A DNA stretch of 64,000 nt, from positions 8,326,501 to 8,390,500 of the forward strand of contig NC_092338.1 in NCBI RefSeq assembly GCF_046630445.1. Direction: 5' to 3'. The stretch comes from Rutidosis leptorrhynchoides. Taxonomy: Eukaryota; Streptophyta; Magnoliopsida; Asterales; Asteraceae. The notes under the pieces are model-generated. The model saw only the letters and a program-made list of their open reading frames with translations, made no database searches and was not told where the DNA came from. Positions 20,944-33,734 of this stretch are shown here, piece after piece. Numbering within the stretch: position 1 is the first letter of the stretch; every line of letters starts with the position of its first letter. The translations under genes and the position numbers were made by a program.

Positions 20944-21355
20944 CAGTGTTGTAAAAATCCCGACTACTCGCCGATTAATCTCCGATTAATCATTTTTAGG
21001 ATCAATCCGTTCCGATTTCCAAAAATCCGTTTAATTAAACGGTCAACGTCAATTGATGAATCAAAATCGAATTTAATAATCAAAATCAGTCAAAGTAAGA
21101 AATGGTTAAATTTTAACATCAATTTAAACAAGAATTTTATAGTTTTAAAGCAAAATGAACAATTTTAGATAATTATGTTACAAATTATCTTTATATTTAT
21201 GATTTTTTTCTATAGTAACACATATGATTTCTAAAATTTAATATTTAAATGTATACAGTACAATCCGATTAATCTCCGATTAATCTCCGAATTGCCGATT
21301 AATCCTTCCGAAATCCCAACCGATTAATCCTCGAAAAGCGAATTTTGCAACCTTG
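20944..21355. mobile_element. hAT-type MITE (412 bp)
   Basis: Flanked by the perfect 8-bp duplication TCTGGAGG (20936-20943 and 21356-21363). Terminal inverted repeats are CAGTGTTGTAAAA on the left and CAAGGTTGCAAAA on the opposite strand at the right (10 of 13 match). Subterminal regions carry many CCGATTAATC repeats in both orientations. The 8-bp duplication and CA-starting ends mark the hAT superfamily. No coding capacity. Confidence 0.8.
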
Positions 21356-21492
21356 TCTGGAGGTACTAGCACAAGCAAAATGTGCCTGCGAGACTTTTAT
21401 TATTTATTGCAATTTGCAAACCGGAAATTATTCAAATGGAAATGTTTGTTAGTAGAAAACTATAAATCAAGAAATGTAAAATGTAAGGTCTT

Positions 21493-21737
21493 TTTTTTTT
21501 TTTTTTTAGTAAGCTAGGAAGCCCTCCTATGAATGAGCACATTGGCTCCCCCATAGAAGGTAAAACCTCGAGTAATCAAGCCCCCCGAGCGCGAGATCTG
21601 GTACCTGGTGAATTGCGCATTATGCGCACCCTCTAGTCACACTCCCTTTTTGAACAATTTGACATAGCCAGGAATTGAACCCGGGTGGTGTGCTTCATTG
21701 GGCAACTCGGTGGCCACTCAGGCAAGCCGGAATGGTT
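21493..21737 (-). mobile_element. tRNA-derived SINE with poly(A) tail
   Basis: On the minus strand the element has a tRNA-like head (GCCTGAGTGGCCACCGAG, then a B-box GGTTCAATTCC), a body of about 150 bp and a terminal A-tract seen as poly-T at 21493-21507 on the plus strand. It is flanked by the 13-bp duplication AATGTAAGGTCTT (21480-21492 and 21738-21750). All four SINE hallmarks are present. Confidence 0.85.
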
Positions 21738-21815
21738 AATGTAAGGTCTTGTTTGACGTGACTAATATCTTTTTAATATATAAAAACTACTCCGTAATAA
21801 AATGCTTGAAATATT

Positions 21816-22049
21816 TTTTATTTTATTTTTTTGAAAAGCTCAATAATATTAAAGAAAGACAAAAGGCCCAAGAATATACAATAGCCCACAGGAAATGGGC
21901 AAATGGATACATGATAAATGGACTCCAAAAAACACCTAAACAACAATTATAACACCACAAAATTACAAAGCAATGAGACTCATCTCCAGGCGACTCCAGC
22001 ATCCAAAACTCCATTTGGGTCTGCTCTCCAAGCTTCAAATTAGGGAGTA
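21816..22049 (-). mobile_element. LINE, 3' part (split by the Tat element)
   Basis: Minus-strand 3' end of a LINE. It shows the terminal codons and 3' UTR and an A-rich tail (CAAAAAAATAAAATAAAAAAT) next to the target duplication ATAAAAT(G/A)CTTGAAATATT (21797-21815). The matching copy, with one difference, lies at 32853-32871, showing that this part and 32498-32852 are one 5'-truncated LINE of roughly 600 bp later split by the 10.4-kb retrotransposon. Confidence 0.75.
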
Positions 22050-22054
22050 ACCAA

Positions 22055-22629
22055 TGATCATGCATATTTTTACCATTGGGTTTAACATGCCTGGTCAATG
22101 CGTTAGTGGGGTTTAAGAATCTTAGAACAAGGCTCTCCGGTCCGGCTACCGTGAATAACCCTGGCCGACATGATGATGTCGGCGGGGTGGCCAAGCGATT
22201 AAGTCCACCTTCGATAGCGGTCGCTGATCGGAAGGCCCCAAATAAGGTTGTAGGTGCTAGCTTAATGAAGAACTAACCTGTTAACCTTGAAGAGACGAAG
22301 AATGATGCTCAATTACGTAAGGCGTGTGGCAGATGGTAGTTACGTAATGTCACGATCTTTAGAATGATAGTTAGGGTTTGTATATATAGGCAAACCCTAA
22401 TTCTAGAACCATCCGAGATAATGGCAATCCTTTCCATAACAAACTCCCCCGAATCACGGATGTAATTATGGAAAAGATATTTACTTCATAGCTAAGTAAT
22501 CACTGTTCCGGGAACAAAGGCATTATATACGAATCCGCATACCGCATAACGCACATGAGCACATGCATACGCACCCTAGAAGGTGCCCGCATAGATTTGT
22601 AGGTGCGCATGCGGATTGCGGTATCATTA
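22055..22629 (-). repeat. 3' LTR of the Tat element
   Basis: 575-bp direct repeat partner of 31918-32492. The boundary toward 22629 is set by the flanking ACCAA duplication and shared sequence through ATCATTA; a canonical TG/CA reading would end three bases earlier. A TATA-like TATATATA lies in the middle (about 22380-22390), within a small inverted repeat (AGGGTTTG/CAAACCCT). Confidence 0.82.
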
Positions 22630-22938
22630 TGTCCCCCCAGTTTGATGTTATATGGCGCAAGACATATGACATCAAACTATTAAGCGAAAAAACAAGCAAA
22701 CGGCTAGCATTCAATGTTCCGCGTGCGTTTCGAGGTCATTTAATGCCTGTCACTGTCGCAGAAGACCATTCGGCTGACAAGACGTAAAGTGGCAGTTGGC
22801 AGGCGCGTGTCAGCCATGCGCTCATAGGTAACCATACCCAACTGACATCCACGCGCGCACTTAAAATGCCACCTGTTGATCGCGTAACACGTGTACAGCC
22901 ATGATCAACGCATTCCACCCCATGACTCCAAATCGTCA

Positions 22939-22947
22939 CTATAAATA
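22939..22947 (+). promoter_or_regulatory. TATA box ahead of the Tat antisense ORF
   Basis: CTATAAATA on the plus strand, about 140 bp upstream of the first ATG of the antisense ORF region (23081), just inside the 3' LTR. It suggests that the antisense ORF has its own promoter, which is known for some Tat-lineage elements. Confidence 0.5.
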
Positions 22948-23080
22948 GCCCCAATTCACACACATTTCCATTTTTATGCTCCAAGCTTCCCCAATACGCT
23001 GCTATATTCAATTCCGATCAAATCCTAAATATTCCGGCCACCGTCTAAAGGTTAGTAATTCTCCAACCACTCTATAAAAA

Positions 23081-25122
23081 ATGACTAAGGCTAACGAGAC
23101 CTATGTAGATAGTGTTATATCGGTTATATAGCAGAAACACATTGATTACTTAGTCAAACAATACCCACCATTAGCAAAGTACAATCCGGTTCCACCCCTA
23201 TCTAATCAGCGTGCTCACGAGCCACCGGAGAAGAAGGTGGCCATCTACGAACATGCGTTCAAGCACGGCAACTTTAGGGTTTCCCCCTCTGACTTCTTCC
23301 TAGGCGTACTAGACCACTTCAGGGTGGGATTAGGGCAGCTACACCCGTATGCCATAGGTAAAATAGTACTGTTTGAGATGTGGTGCGTCGCACTCAACAA
23401 GGTACCGCTGGTTAAAGTTTTCTGTCATCTATACCGCTTAGCCAATCACCACAAATCCTGGTTCACCTTCTTCGGCCGACAAAATTTCACAAAAACCCCA
23501 AAGTCGAATGCGGGTAACTGGAAAGAAACTTTCTTTTACATTGACCAAACTGTAGTTGGTACCAATTTTTCGCAAACGCTTATATGGTGCGAGAAGGTGA
23601 AGAAGGATGTGAACAAAACCTCGGTCCTTGATGACGAGGAAACAAAGCTATTGGCGGAGTGCGATAACGCACAGCTGGTGCACCGGTCATACGGGAACGT
23701 AATGTTGCGGTTAGGGAAGATCTCCGCACACTGGCCATGGGAAGATGTGCGTCCAGCCATAGTCGGACCGGATGGAAAGGGTAGGAATAGTATAATCACG
23801 TACTAACATAACAGAGTGCTATTTTATATGTGCTAACACATGCGTGCATGTTTGCAGAGATGAAGATGAAGAAAGTACTGACTGCGGAGGAGATTGCAGG
23901 CATCGCCTTCCGCAAGCAGAATGTGAACCAGCAGCTAGAGCAGGAGAAAACTGGCGAGAATGCACCTGCCACCTCCGGTAACAAGCGCAAGGCCACCGAA
24001 GCCTCCCAATCCCAACAGAAGAAGAAGAAGAAGAAACTCACTCCCAAACAGAGGGAGGACAAGCGAAACGACAACTTCGTTCCTATCGAACCCCGTTCTG
24101 CGGATCTACCTCCCCCATCTGGTAAGAGTTCTGCTTTCGCGCATACCGCATACTTAAGTTTGCATTTATCTAACCATACGGTATAAAACGCAGAGCATGC
24201 TGAAGAGACGCATCACACACCACCACGGGTCAATCTGGACCTTGAAGCTACCGTCGAGTCAAAGAACAAGACGATACACCTGGACTCCGAGTCTACACCA
24301 ACCCCGCCACACGGTAGCTTCCGATTGGTGAATCTGGCGCAGCTCACCCAGTCGTCGGCGGAAAACGCCGCAGAGTAATCCGCCTTCCTCCAACAAATCT
24401 TCCCGGCTGAGTTCCACAACCAACTAGCCGCACTGCCTTTTAATCAGGCGCTTAACGCCTTCGTTCAAAACGGCCTCGTCTTTTTTGGCATGGTTGCGGA
24501 TCAAGCCCGCCGTTCCACTAACTTGTATCAAGTGGCCGTGCGGAAAGAGACAGAATTAGGGCTGCTGCAAGCGGGAGTTGAGTAGGTTAAGAAAGACAGG
24601 GACGCCACGGAAGAAGCGCGCAAGGCGGTAGAGTTAACTGCGGCGGAAACCAAAACCGCATTGATTGAAGAGAGAAAGAAAAACCGCGAGCTGGTTGGGG
24701 CAGTTGACCAGTCCAAAGGGGAGACTGAGCGTCTGCGGGTGGAGCTGGAAAAGGTTACTAGGGAGAAGGATGACGCGGTGACTGGCCGCGAGCTAGCGCA
24801 GGCGGACTTGACAAAACTTCGCACCGCACTTCCTACCATTGCGCAGAAGGTGATGGATTCCGGGCCCGTGTCCGACAAGTTCAACGCCTATGTTGACGCG
24901 GTTAAAGACCACGAAATCAACAAGGTAGTGCTAGAGGTGATCCAAGCCTGCGGGCTCACACCGCCGTACCCCGACGTCGTGCAGAAAAAGTTGAAGGAGA
25001 GTACGGCTGCGGTGCTCATGGAAGCGGAAGAAGCCATCACTGCCATCCCGATCCCCCTAATTAATGCGTTTGCGGCGGACCCAAACATGTCGATTGACGG
25101 GTTCCTCAAAGAGGATTATTAG
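23081..25122 (+). CDS. Tat-lineage antisense ORF (aORF), broken
   Basis: Coding-like sequence on the strand opposite to gag-pol. Its first part (about 23237-23806: HGNFRVSPSDFFLGVLDHFRVGLGQLHPYAIG...FCHLYRLANHHKSWFTFFGR) matches the family called putative gypsy-type transposon (Pfam Transposase_28), as I remember it. A Lys-rich linker follows (about 23980-24080), then a coiled-coil-rich C-terminal part (about 24661-25122: RERLRVELEKVTREKDDA...). Intron-like GT...AG segments separate the parts, and splicing is reported for such ORFs. Its function in the element life cycle is not established. As part of an old element it is treated as broken. Confidence 0.7.
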
Positions 25123-25876
25123 GTTGTTGTAATAGTTTGTGCCGTAAGTCCTATGCTTAGGCAGGCAATTGTAAATACAATTTTTGGGCCTTAAGTCCCG
25201 TGATGGGCAGGCGCTTTAAACAATTACCATTTGTAATAACTTTATGTATATATTATCGTGTCATGCGTAGTGTATTAATTTGTTTATATATCGCGAATCA
25301 AAACAAAGAATTAACCGCATGCCCATGCGCAAAGTTAACCAAAACTTATGCGTATGATCAGGTACTGCGTAAAATAAACCAATACTTTAGCGATTTTTAC
25401 CTTGAACAACTTAGACTCAAAAGCTACTGCGTTATTGCTTTGTCATGTACTAGGGGTGCACTTTAGCTGTATGGTAAGCAACGCAACTAAAAACAAACCA
25501 ATGCTTTTATGCTTAAGAGTTCCACACGCAAACCAATGCGAGAGTAATTACGCACAAGCAAACCAATGCTTGTATTTTTAAGTCGACTTGGCAGCCATCT
25601 AGTCTCCGTGGCGCTTGGCTAGGGGAAAACCAATTCCCTTCGCCTGCCGTTAATGTCTAGCCTTGTAACCAAACAGGCTTTTGCCGCACGGGGGCTAGAG
25701 GACACCCCTTAAGTAGGCAGGAACCGCATACAAAAAGAAATAAACAATAAAAGTATGCGCGAGTAAATATTTAATTGGCATTAATCATGATTACAACCGC
25801 GACACATCCAAACGGACGGAAAATACATAGAAAAAATAATGCGCTAAAATAAATTGGAGTGATCAAGTCCATCCAG

Positions 25877-28800
25877 CTACATATAACATTTTTTCAATAA
25901 TGTCGCGTGCCAAGTGCGTTTCACCACTTTTCCATCTAATGTCTCGAGATGGTATGCCCCGGTGTTGCTTGCTTTTGCTACCCTATACGGACCTTCCCAG
26001 CGGGGGCCTAATTTCCCAGTATCCTCCGCATGACTTGCGTCATTCTGACACCAAACTAAGTCCTCGCACTTATAAGAGCGTGAACGCACACGCTGATTGT
26101 AGTACTTTGCAATTTTCTGCTTGTTATTGGCTTCGTTTACCGCCGCAGAGAGTCTGCGTTCTTCAAGAAGATTAATATTTTCCCGCAAAGCTTCTGAGTT
26201 ATTTTGTTCGTCAAAATTCTGTATGCGGAACGTTGGTACCCCAATCTATGCGGGCACAACAGCTTCTGACCCGTAAACCAAACTGAACGGAGTTTCGCCA
26301 GTGCTTGCTTTCGGTGTTGTTCTATGTGCCCACAAAACTTTTGGTAGTTCATCCACCCAACCAACTCTGCCATGGCCCAATCTAGCTTTGATTCCGGCTA
26401 CTATATCCCGGTTGGTGACTTCGCACTGGCCATTCTCCTGCGAATGCGCAACGGAAGTAAAAGTTTGCTTAATATTAAGCTCTGCGCACCAGCTACGAAA
26501 AGGATCCCCTGCAAACTGTGTACCGTTAGCACTAACGATTTCGTTTGGTATGCCGAATCGACAAACAATGTCTTCCCATACAAAGTTTCGCACCCTTTTT
26601 CCCGAAATTGTTGCCAGCGGTCGCGCTTCAACCCACTTCGTGAAATAATCGATTGCAACAATCAAGAATTTGATGTTTCCTGCGTGTGCAGAGTATGCAT
26701 AAGATACTGACGTAAATAGAATATGGTATAAAATAAATGATAATATTACCTCGGCCTTTTGGAAATGGTCCGACTATGTCAATTGCTCATTTGCAGAATG
26801 GCCATGGTGAGGAGACTGGTATCATTGGATGCGCAGGTGCCCTGCTGATAGGTGCATGTATTTGGCAGGATTCGCATTGCTTAACTATTCGCGCCGTATC
26901 TGCGTACATTGTGGGCCAATAGTAACCTACCCGCATAATTTTTGACACAATAGACCTGTGCCCCGAATGAAGAGCACATGCACCCTCATGCACCTCGCGT
27001 ATAACCTCCTCTGCCTCTTTCGGACCAATACATCTTAAGTGCGGCCCTAAATAATTTTTTCGATATAGGACATCACCCTCAAGGGCATACAGTGGTGCCT
27101 TGATGCAGACCTTCTTCGCATCAACGGAATCCGCAGGTGATGTGCCGTCCCGCAGGAAAGCAATAATAGGTGTCATCCATGTTGAGCTAGATTCCTCAAC
27201 AGGTGCTACCAAAGGCATCATAACAATGGATTTCGTATGCAGTTCTTCAATAAGAACTTTCTTCCCCAGATGATCAAAAGCCAAAACAGCCAATTTGCTA
27301 AGCGCATCCGCTTTCTTATTTTGCCCCCGCATCACGTGGGAGATTTGAAAAGCTTCGAATTGGTCAGCGAGGTTATGAACAAGCGATAAATATTGCTCCA
27401 TGGCAATGTCGTGCGCTTCAAAGTCCCCGCTGACTTGACTACATACCAGCTTTGAATCCACATAAGCGTGCAGGATTTTAACATTCAACTTATGCGCAAT
27501 GCGCATACCCGCTAACAGAGCCTCAAATTCTGCTTCGTTGTTCGTAACGGCGAAATTAAACCGTAGCGCATATGTATGCTCTTCGCTTTCTCGACCAGTT
27601 AAAATTACACCCGCACCCGCGCCAGCTGCGCTGCAGGCACCATCGGTATATAACTCCCATGGTGACAGAGTTGGTGCATGCGTATCTTGATGTTCTGCTG
27701 ATGCCTCAACATCCGCAGGTAACTCTGCTAGGTAATCCGTAAGTATTTGACCCTTAATCGCGCTTCGCGAAGAAAAATTTATTTCATGCTCCCCTAACTC
27801 AACAGCCCATTTAGCCATTCGGCCAGAGATTTCAGGTTTATAAAGTACGTGAAACATAATATGATTGCGTTAGTCAATGCGGTATTCCCAGTCATTGCCG
27901 CAAATTAGGTTTTTACCAACCTGCTTGATTGGTTGATCAGTTAGAACCACAACTGGGTGTGCTTGAAAATATCGAAGCAAACGCCGCGCCGTGTGGACTA
28001 GCGCATACACTAGCTTTTCTATTGGTGCATAGTTTACTTCGCTTGCTGTCAGCGTCTTGCTTACAAAGTAGACCGGCATTTGCGTCTGAGAAAACCTCAG
28101 CATTAATTGTATACGAAATAAATAATTCACTAGTAAAAGGGAATGGATTACTTTTTCGCAATCTGCGATAAGAACCGAGCTGATTGCTTCTTTTGATGCC
28201 GCAAGGTACAGCGTAAGCGTTTCTCCTGTTACTGGCGCGGTGAGTGTTGGTAATTCAGCGAGCACCTTCTTCATCTCCTGAAAGGCTGATTCCGCCTCCT
28301 GAGTCCATACAAAGTCTTTTTTCTTTAAGCAATTCTTCAAAGTATTGAAGAATGGCAATTGTCGCTCTGCGGCCTTCGACAAAAACTGCGTGATCGCCGC
28401 AAGCTTCCCGGTTAGACTCTGCACGTCTTTCTTTGTTTTCGGAGATGGCAAACTATCAATGGCTTCAATATTTTTGGGATTTGCCTTGATTCCCCGCGCT
28501 GTCACCACTTGACCTAGAAACTTGCCTTCATCTTCCCCAAAACTACATTTGAGCGGGTTAAGCTTCATGTTTATTCTGCGTAGAGACGCAAACGTTTCTA
28601 GGATGTCCGCGAGCATTTCTTCTTCAGTGTTGCTCTTAATTACCAAGTCGTCAATGTACGCTTCAAGATTCCTACGAATTTGGTGTTTGAATGCCGCATC
28701 AATTACGCGCTGATAGGTTACGCCTGCGTTTTTTAATCCGAAGGGCATCTTCTTATAACAGTAGATACCTTGCGGCGTATGAAAGGCAGTTTTGTCCTCA

Positions 28801-29732
28801 TCTTCCGCAGCCATTAAGATTTGGTGATAACCCTTGTATGTATCTAGAAAACACTTGTACCGAAAACCTGACAGTGATTCCACCTTCCAATCTATCTCCG
28901 GGAGAGGATAGTTGTCCTTGGGACATGCTTTATTAATATCCTTAAAATCAACACACATCCGCCAGTTACCGTCAGCCTTTTTCACCAACACAGGATTAGC
29001 AACCCATGTCTGATAGCGCACTTCCCGCAGAATGTTTGCTTTGACTAGGTTATCTACTTCTGCGCACAACCAATCACTGCGTTCAAGAGCCATATGCCGC
29101 TTCTTTTGCCTAACGGGCGTGAGTGATGGATTAACATTCAATTTATGTTCCGCAATATCTCGCGGAACCCCAGTCATGTCTGATTCGCGCCACGCAAAAA
29201 CATCTGCGTTTGCGGATAATATTTCATGTAGCTTAGCCTTGGTTTCAGCTGACAAACCTGCGCCGATTTTAATTCGCTTATCCGGATGTAAAGGATTCGC
29301 TATGACCGCACAGTTTGCGAGTTGTTCCCCCACGCTGGGAGTGCTTATAGGCACAACTGAGCCACACAACTCGGTTGTTTGATGTGACACAATCGTGGCA
29401 ACGCCTCCCACTGTAGGAAACTTAATCAAGCCATGCACCACGGATGGTATAATGTTAAAACGCCGTATGAAGTTTCTTCCTAGCAGCGCGTTATAACGCG
29501 AAGTCGATCGGACCACATAAAAATCAACCAACTCATGTCTGATCATCTGTGGATTCCTGTCATCCGCAAGCTCTACCATCAGCTCTATCCGCCCTATCGG
29601 CCATGAGCTTTCTCCAGAGAACCCATATAACGTAACATCAGACTGGCGTAGCTGCGTCCTAACTTCTGCAGGAAGGAAACGATAGCAATGTTCGTACATA
29701 ATGTCGACGCCACTCCCGGTATCAACATGCAT
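25877..29732 (-). CDS. Tat pol region: protease, RT, RNase H, extra RNase H, integrase
   Basis: Pieces of pol in Ty3/gypsy order on the minus strand. Protease DTGSG lies near 29720. The reverse transcriptase runs about 28500-29000 with the catalytic YIDDLVIKS (about 28650). A first RNase H follows, then a second RNase H domain of the archaeal/plant-like type, YTDGACSAAGAGAG near 27640, with nearby acidic residues. The integrase zinc region (HSGHRS...CESCQ) is at about 26850-26970, the integrase core at about 26250-26660, and its C-terminal domain (LGPRWEGPYRV) at about 25900-26000. RT copies the element RNA, and integrase inserts the DNA. The region is broken in several places. Confidence 0.85.
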
Positions 29733-29966
29733 GCGTTTAATTTGTACTCCGCAAGTAGGGATACGACACTTGATGATAATGGGCTAGTTAACTGTGTCGA
29801 TTGACATTACAGGAGGAAACGTGATTGGGAGAAGTTCCCAGTCATGATGATCATTGTACTTTCTCCGCTGGCAAACTTTCTCTGCGTCAACCATATTGAT
29901 GGTTAAGTCAGCGTTTTTTGCTTTATCAACTTTTTGCCATGCGAAAGTTTTAGCCTTCGAACCTTC

Positions 29967-31793
29967 CTATGCGAATTTTCCCTTGTCCTTCTTAGGTGGT
30001 TTTAAGTGATCCAATTTACCTGCGCGTAGTGCCTCGAGCACTCGTTCCATAAAGTTTTTGCATCGATTAGTGTCATGCCCGTAATCATCATGGAATTCGC
30101 AATACTTTATTTTATCCCGCTTACCAAATTCTGTAAGCGGAGTTGGAACCGCAAAGGTTGCGCATACCGGTTCGGTTGCCAAAATTTCTTTTAGCGTTTT
30201 AGACAAACTTTTAAGCAGTGCATAGTTCTGATTATTGATGTCGCGCTGATTATTGTTTCGATAATTGCCACTTGATTTCCCTTTATCATTCCTGATAGGA
30301 CCACCGCTAGGATACCTTCCGTGAGAGTTGTTACCACGATTTTAATCGCACGAACGATCATCGTCGTCCTTCCTCTCGTTGCGTGAGCTAGCTGTTGGGA
30401 TATCATTATCTTCGCCACTCCGCATATAGTCGTGGCATTCATTAAGCGCCTCAGCATAAGTTGTTGGGACTGTATGGCGCAGACGCCTTACCAGTGTTGG
30501 ATGACGTTCTGAGTTTATACCATGTATGAGTCCGGAAATCTGTTGCTCTGGTTTGAGATCTGGTATGCGCAGACACTCATTAGTATATCTTGTGAGAAAT
30601 TCACCCAAAGAATCCTTGGATTTCTGCACAATATCATGACATTCAATATGAGTGCGTTTGCGTGGCCTCTGATTCTGATATTGCAGCAAGAATTTAGTCC
30701 GCAGATCCATAAACCCGGCTATACTACCCGCCGGCAGTTTATTAAACCATTCACGAGCAATACCCTGCAGTTTCATTGGAAATATCAGACACGCAACCGG
30801 ATCCACCCAACCTTGAGTGCGCATTGCGCCTTCAAAACGCTGTAAGAAGTCATCCGGATCAGTTAAGCCATTGTAAGTACCTAACGTATGAGGTATCTTT
30901 GGCGCAGATGGAAACGGATATGTAGCTATATGCGGAGGAAACTTATCAAAAGTTGTTAGTAGCTCAAAAGGTGGTTTAACAGGGTCACCTTTGAGCCCTG
31001 CGAAGAAACGCATCATCATATCCTGAACAAAATCAGGTTGTGAAAACAGGTGGACCATGTCGGGAGGTGCCGCCTGCATAAATTGGCCTGCGAGATTCGC
31101 TTGCCCCTGAATATTTTGCCAGGGCTGCCCTGGCGTCTGCGGATACAACCAAGGCTGATTTGGAAAAGAAGGCAGGCTTGCCGGCGCAGAGTATACGGGT
31201 ATCTGAAAAGGTATCGAAACCTGTGGCGCAGATGCCTGCGAGACCTGAGGATATGCCGCTATAAGCCCAACCGTATGCGCAGTGCTTTGCTGTTCTGCGG
31301 TTATCGGCGTCAAATGAGAATTGGCATCCGGAATGACACCGAACCTCCAACTATTAAGTAATGTCTGCGCATCCGCAGGAGTCAAAAACTGCGAAATTGG
31401 ACGCGGTGGTTGCCAAGGTTGCAACGGTGTAAACGATGAATTCTGTTGAACACTCTGCGTCTGCAGAGGGATTGAAACCGTGGTACTATAAATAGGTACC
31501 TGGCCGCAGCATACTACGTGCGAGCCTACTGTTTCACCGCTAGTGCCTGCCAAGATGACCCTTGGATCCACTTCGGAAAAATCCAACCGCGTAGTGGTAA
31601 CTGGCGAGTTTGCCCTTGGCGGTGTAATCCCATCTGGATATATCGGCTTATACCTCTGAAAAGGCTCGCCGGATACAGGTGGAAGATATGGCGCGTATCC
31701 CGCCCCCGTAGTCATAGCCTGCGTATGCTGACTGCCAGATGGTGTGTTTTGATTATCCGTTTGAGTACGTTCCGACGAGTCCCCGGAAGTCAT
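29967..31793 (-). CDS. Tat gag region
   Basis: Gag of a Tat-type element: a long Pro/Gln-rich N-terminal part (about residues 1-270), then a retrotransposon gag domain with PFPSAPKIPHTLGTYNGLTDPDDFLQRFEGAM and CLIFPMKLQGIAREWFNKLPAGSI, the typical gag core of this lineage. A second stretch (29967-30206) includes YCEFHDDYGHDTNRCKNF, the CCHC-like nucleocapsid region. Gag coats the element RNA. The region is broken. Confidence 0.82.
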
Positions 31794-31917
31794 GATACTG
31801 TTAAAAGAAAAAATTCAAAAAATTTCTTGAACAATAAGCCTTATAATTCAAAACCTTTTAAAAGAGAAAGCAATTAAACAGTCTTGAACTAGTTCGACTC
31901 TCAATGAAAGCACCACT

Positions 31918-32492
31918 TGATCATGCATATTTTTACCATTGGGTTTAACATGCATGCTCAATGCGTTAGTGGGGTTTAAGGATCTTAGAACAAGGCTCTC
32001 CGGTCCGGCTACCGTGAATAACCCTGGCCGACATGATGATGTCGGCGGGGTGGCCAAGTGATTAAGTCCACCTTCGATAGCGGTCGCTGATCGGAAGGCC
32101 CCAAATAAGGTTGTAGGTGCTAGCTTAATGAAGAACTAACCTGTTAACCTTGAAGAGACGAAGAATGATGCTCAATTACGTAAGGCGTATGGCAGATGGT
32201 AGTTATGTAATGTCACGATCTTTAGAATGATAGTTAGGGTTTGTATATATAGGCAAACCCTAATTCTAGAACCATCCGAGATAATGGCAATCTTTTCCAT
32301 AACAAACTCCCCCGAATCACGGATGTAATTATGGAAAAGATATTTACTTGATAGCCAAGTAATCGCTGTTCCGGGAACAAAGGCATTAGATACGAATCCG
32401 CATACCGCATAACGCACATGAGCACACGCATACGCACCCTAGAGGGTGCCCGCATAGATTTGCAGGTGCGCATGCGGATTGCGGTATCATTA
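31918..32492 (-). repeat. 5' LTR of the Tat element
   Basis: 575 bp, about 97.5% identical by eye to the copy at 22055-22629. The primer-binding site adjoins its inner edge at 31915, and the target duplication ACCAA adjoins its outer edge (32493-32497). Confidence 0.82.
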
Positions 32493-32497
32493 ACCAA

Positions 32498-32852
32498 TTT
32501 GCTACGAGTCGAAATCCAAAGGTGGGTTAATATTTTTGTTTTCGCCAAAATGTCTTCTTTTAAAAATAACAGGTCTTCGCCTATCATCGCTGTGGATTAA
32601 GTCGTTTCTCCATCGCCAAATCAACCAAAGCGAAGTGTATCGTGTGACCAAATTCACCAAATTAAGGGAGTCAGACCTGGTTAAATAGTTAGCCGAGTTG
32701 ATCGCGTTTAACACACCATTTGGGAGTGTGTCATTTTGATTCCACCATGAGATAAGCCCGCGCCACAAATGAGTTACATAACGACATGAAGTGAAGAGAT
32801 GATCCGTTGTTTCTTGATCTCCACCACAGAATGGGCATTCATCATTTGAAAT
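32498..32852 (-). mobile_element. LINE, 5'-truncated body (zf-RVT end)
   Basis: The minus strand codes ISNDECPFCGGDQETTDHLFTSCRYVTHLWRGLISWW and continues to about 32500. This is the zinc-binding C-terminal domain of plant LINE reverse transcriptases (CPFC, then DH, then SC). The right end meets the 19-bp target duplication at 32853-32871, so this is the 5'-truncation point of the LINE whose 3' part is at 21816-22049. Host sequence resumes at 32872. Confidence 0.82.
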
Positions 32853-32871
32853 ATAAAATACTTGAAATATT

Positions 32872-33734
32872 ATATACCGAGTATTATGTTACCCTTAGGG
32901 ACCATTATGTACTAGTTGGTTCATTAAATTGTCAATATCTTTATTAAAAATTGATTAATATACAATAATTATTCCTAAGCGCGTGAATGAACTCTTAAAT
33001 AAATACAGTACCAAACAATATGATCATTATTCTACAATATTTAGAACTAACGATATTACGGAGTACTGTATGTATGTCTATATTTGTTACTTTAAAATAT
33101 ATATTTAGCCAATAATTTAGGGGCAAGTTCATTTCAGGAGCATCATATAAATTACATAACCCCATCTACCATAGTCAGAGCCCAGAGGTCACATTCCTTG
33201 ACAACTAAGAGTTTGACCCGCGAGTCAATCAAATTTGATTCGCAACCAATTTATGTACCGTCACTTTTTTGTCAGCATACATTTCAGTTGGATTTTAGTA
33301 TTTAGCCAATAGATAAACAGCTTTAGAACACAAAGATAGAAATTTAGATTCGTATCCTAAAAGAACAGTAACACGTTTCTTGTTTGGTCTAACCCGTAAT
33401 AAAAGCGCATGTTTGGCCCATTTTACCAGCCTGTTTGACCCGCCCATTTTGTCACCAGAACAGCCGAAACTATAAGTCCAATTACGGAAACGGAACAACA
33501 CAAGATGTCAAGATTGAAAAAGGATTCAATATCACTTGATTTGATACCTCTAATTCTACTCTGAATTTAGGATTGCACCAAAAGATTTAAAAGAAAAACT
33601 CAATCTTACACACTAGTCTAGCAAACATAAATAAAAAAGATAGATACATATCATGCATAACTTTGAACATAAAGCTTCTTGACTGTTTAAGCATGCTCTG
33701 TTCTGCACAACTGTACATTTCACCACTACACTTG
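32872..33734. other. Intergenic / 3' UTR of the EBS-like gene
   Basis: AT-rich; no ORF that I would defend. The part next to 33734 is the 3' UTR of the EBS-like gene on the minus strand. A phrase rich in GGGTCAAACAGG-type repeats lies around 33400-33440 but shows no structure. Confidence 0.45.

Larger units (their letters stand above)
22055..32492 (-). mobile_element. Ty3/gypsy retrotransposon, Tat lineage, broken
   Basis: A 10,438-bp element flanked by the 5-bp duplication ACCAA (22050-22054 and 32493-32497), with 575-bp LTRs. On the minus strand the order is gag-PR-RT-RNase H-second RNase H-IN, with an antisense ORF between IN and the 3' LTR; the extra RNase H and antisense ORF are Tat-lineage traits. 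The primer site TGGTGCTTTCATTGAGAG (31898-31915) and polypurine tract CTGGGGGGACATA (minus strand) are in place. The LTRs differ at about 14 of 575 sites by eye, roughly one million years with commonly used plant rates. The coding region is broken in several places. It sits inside a LINE. Confidence 0.88.
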
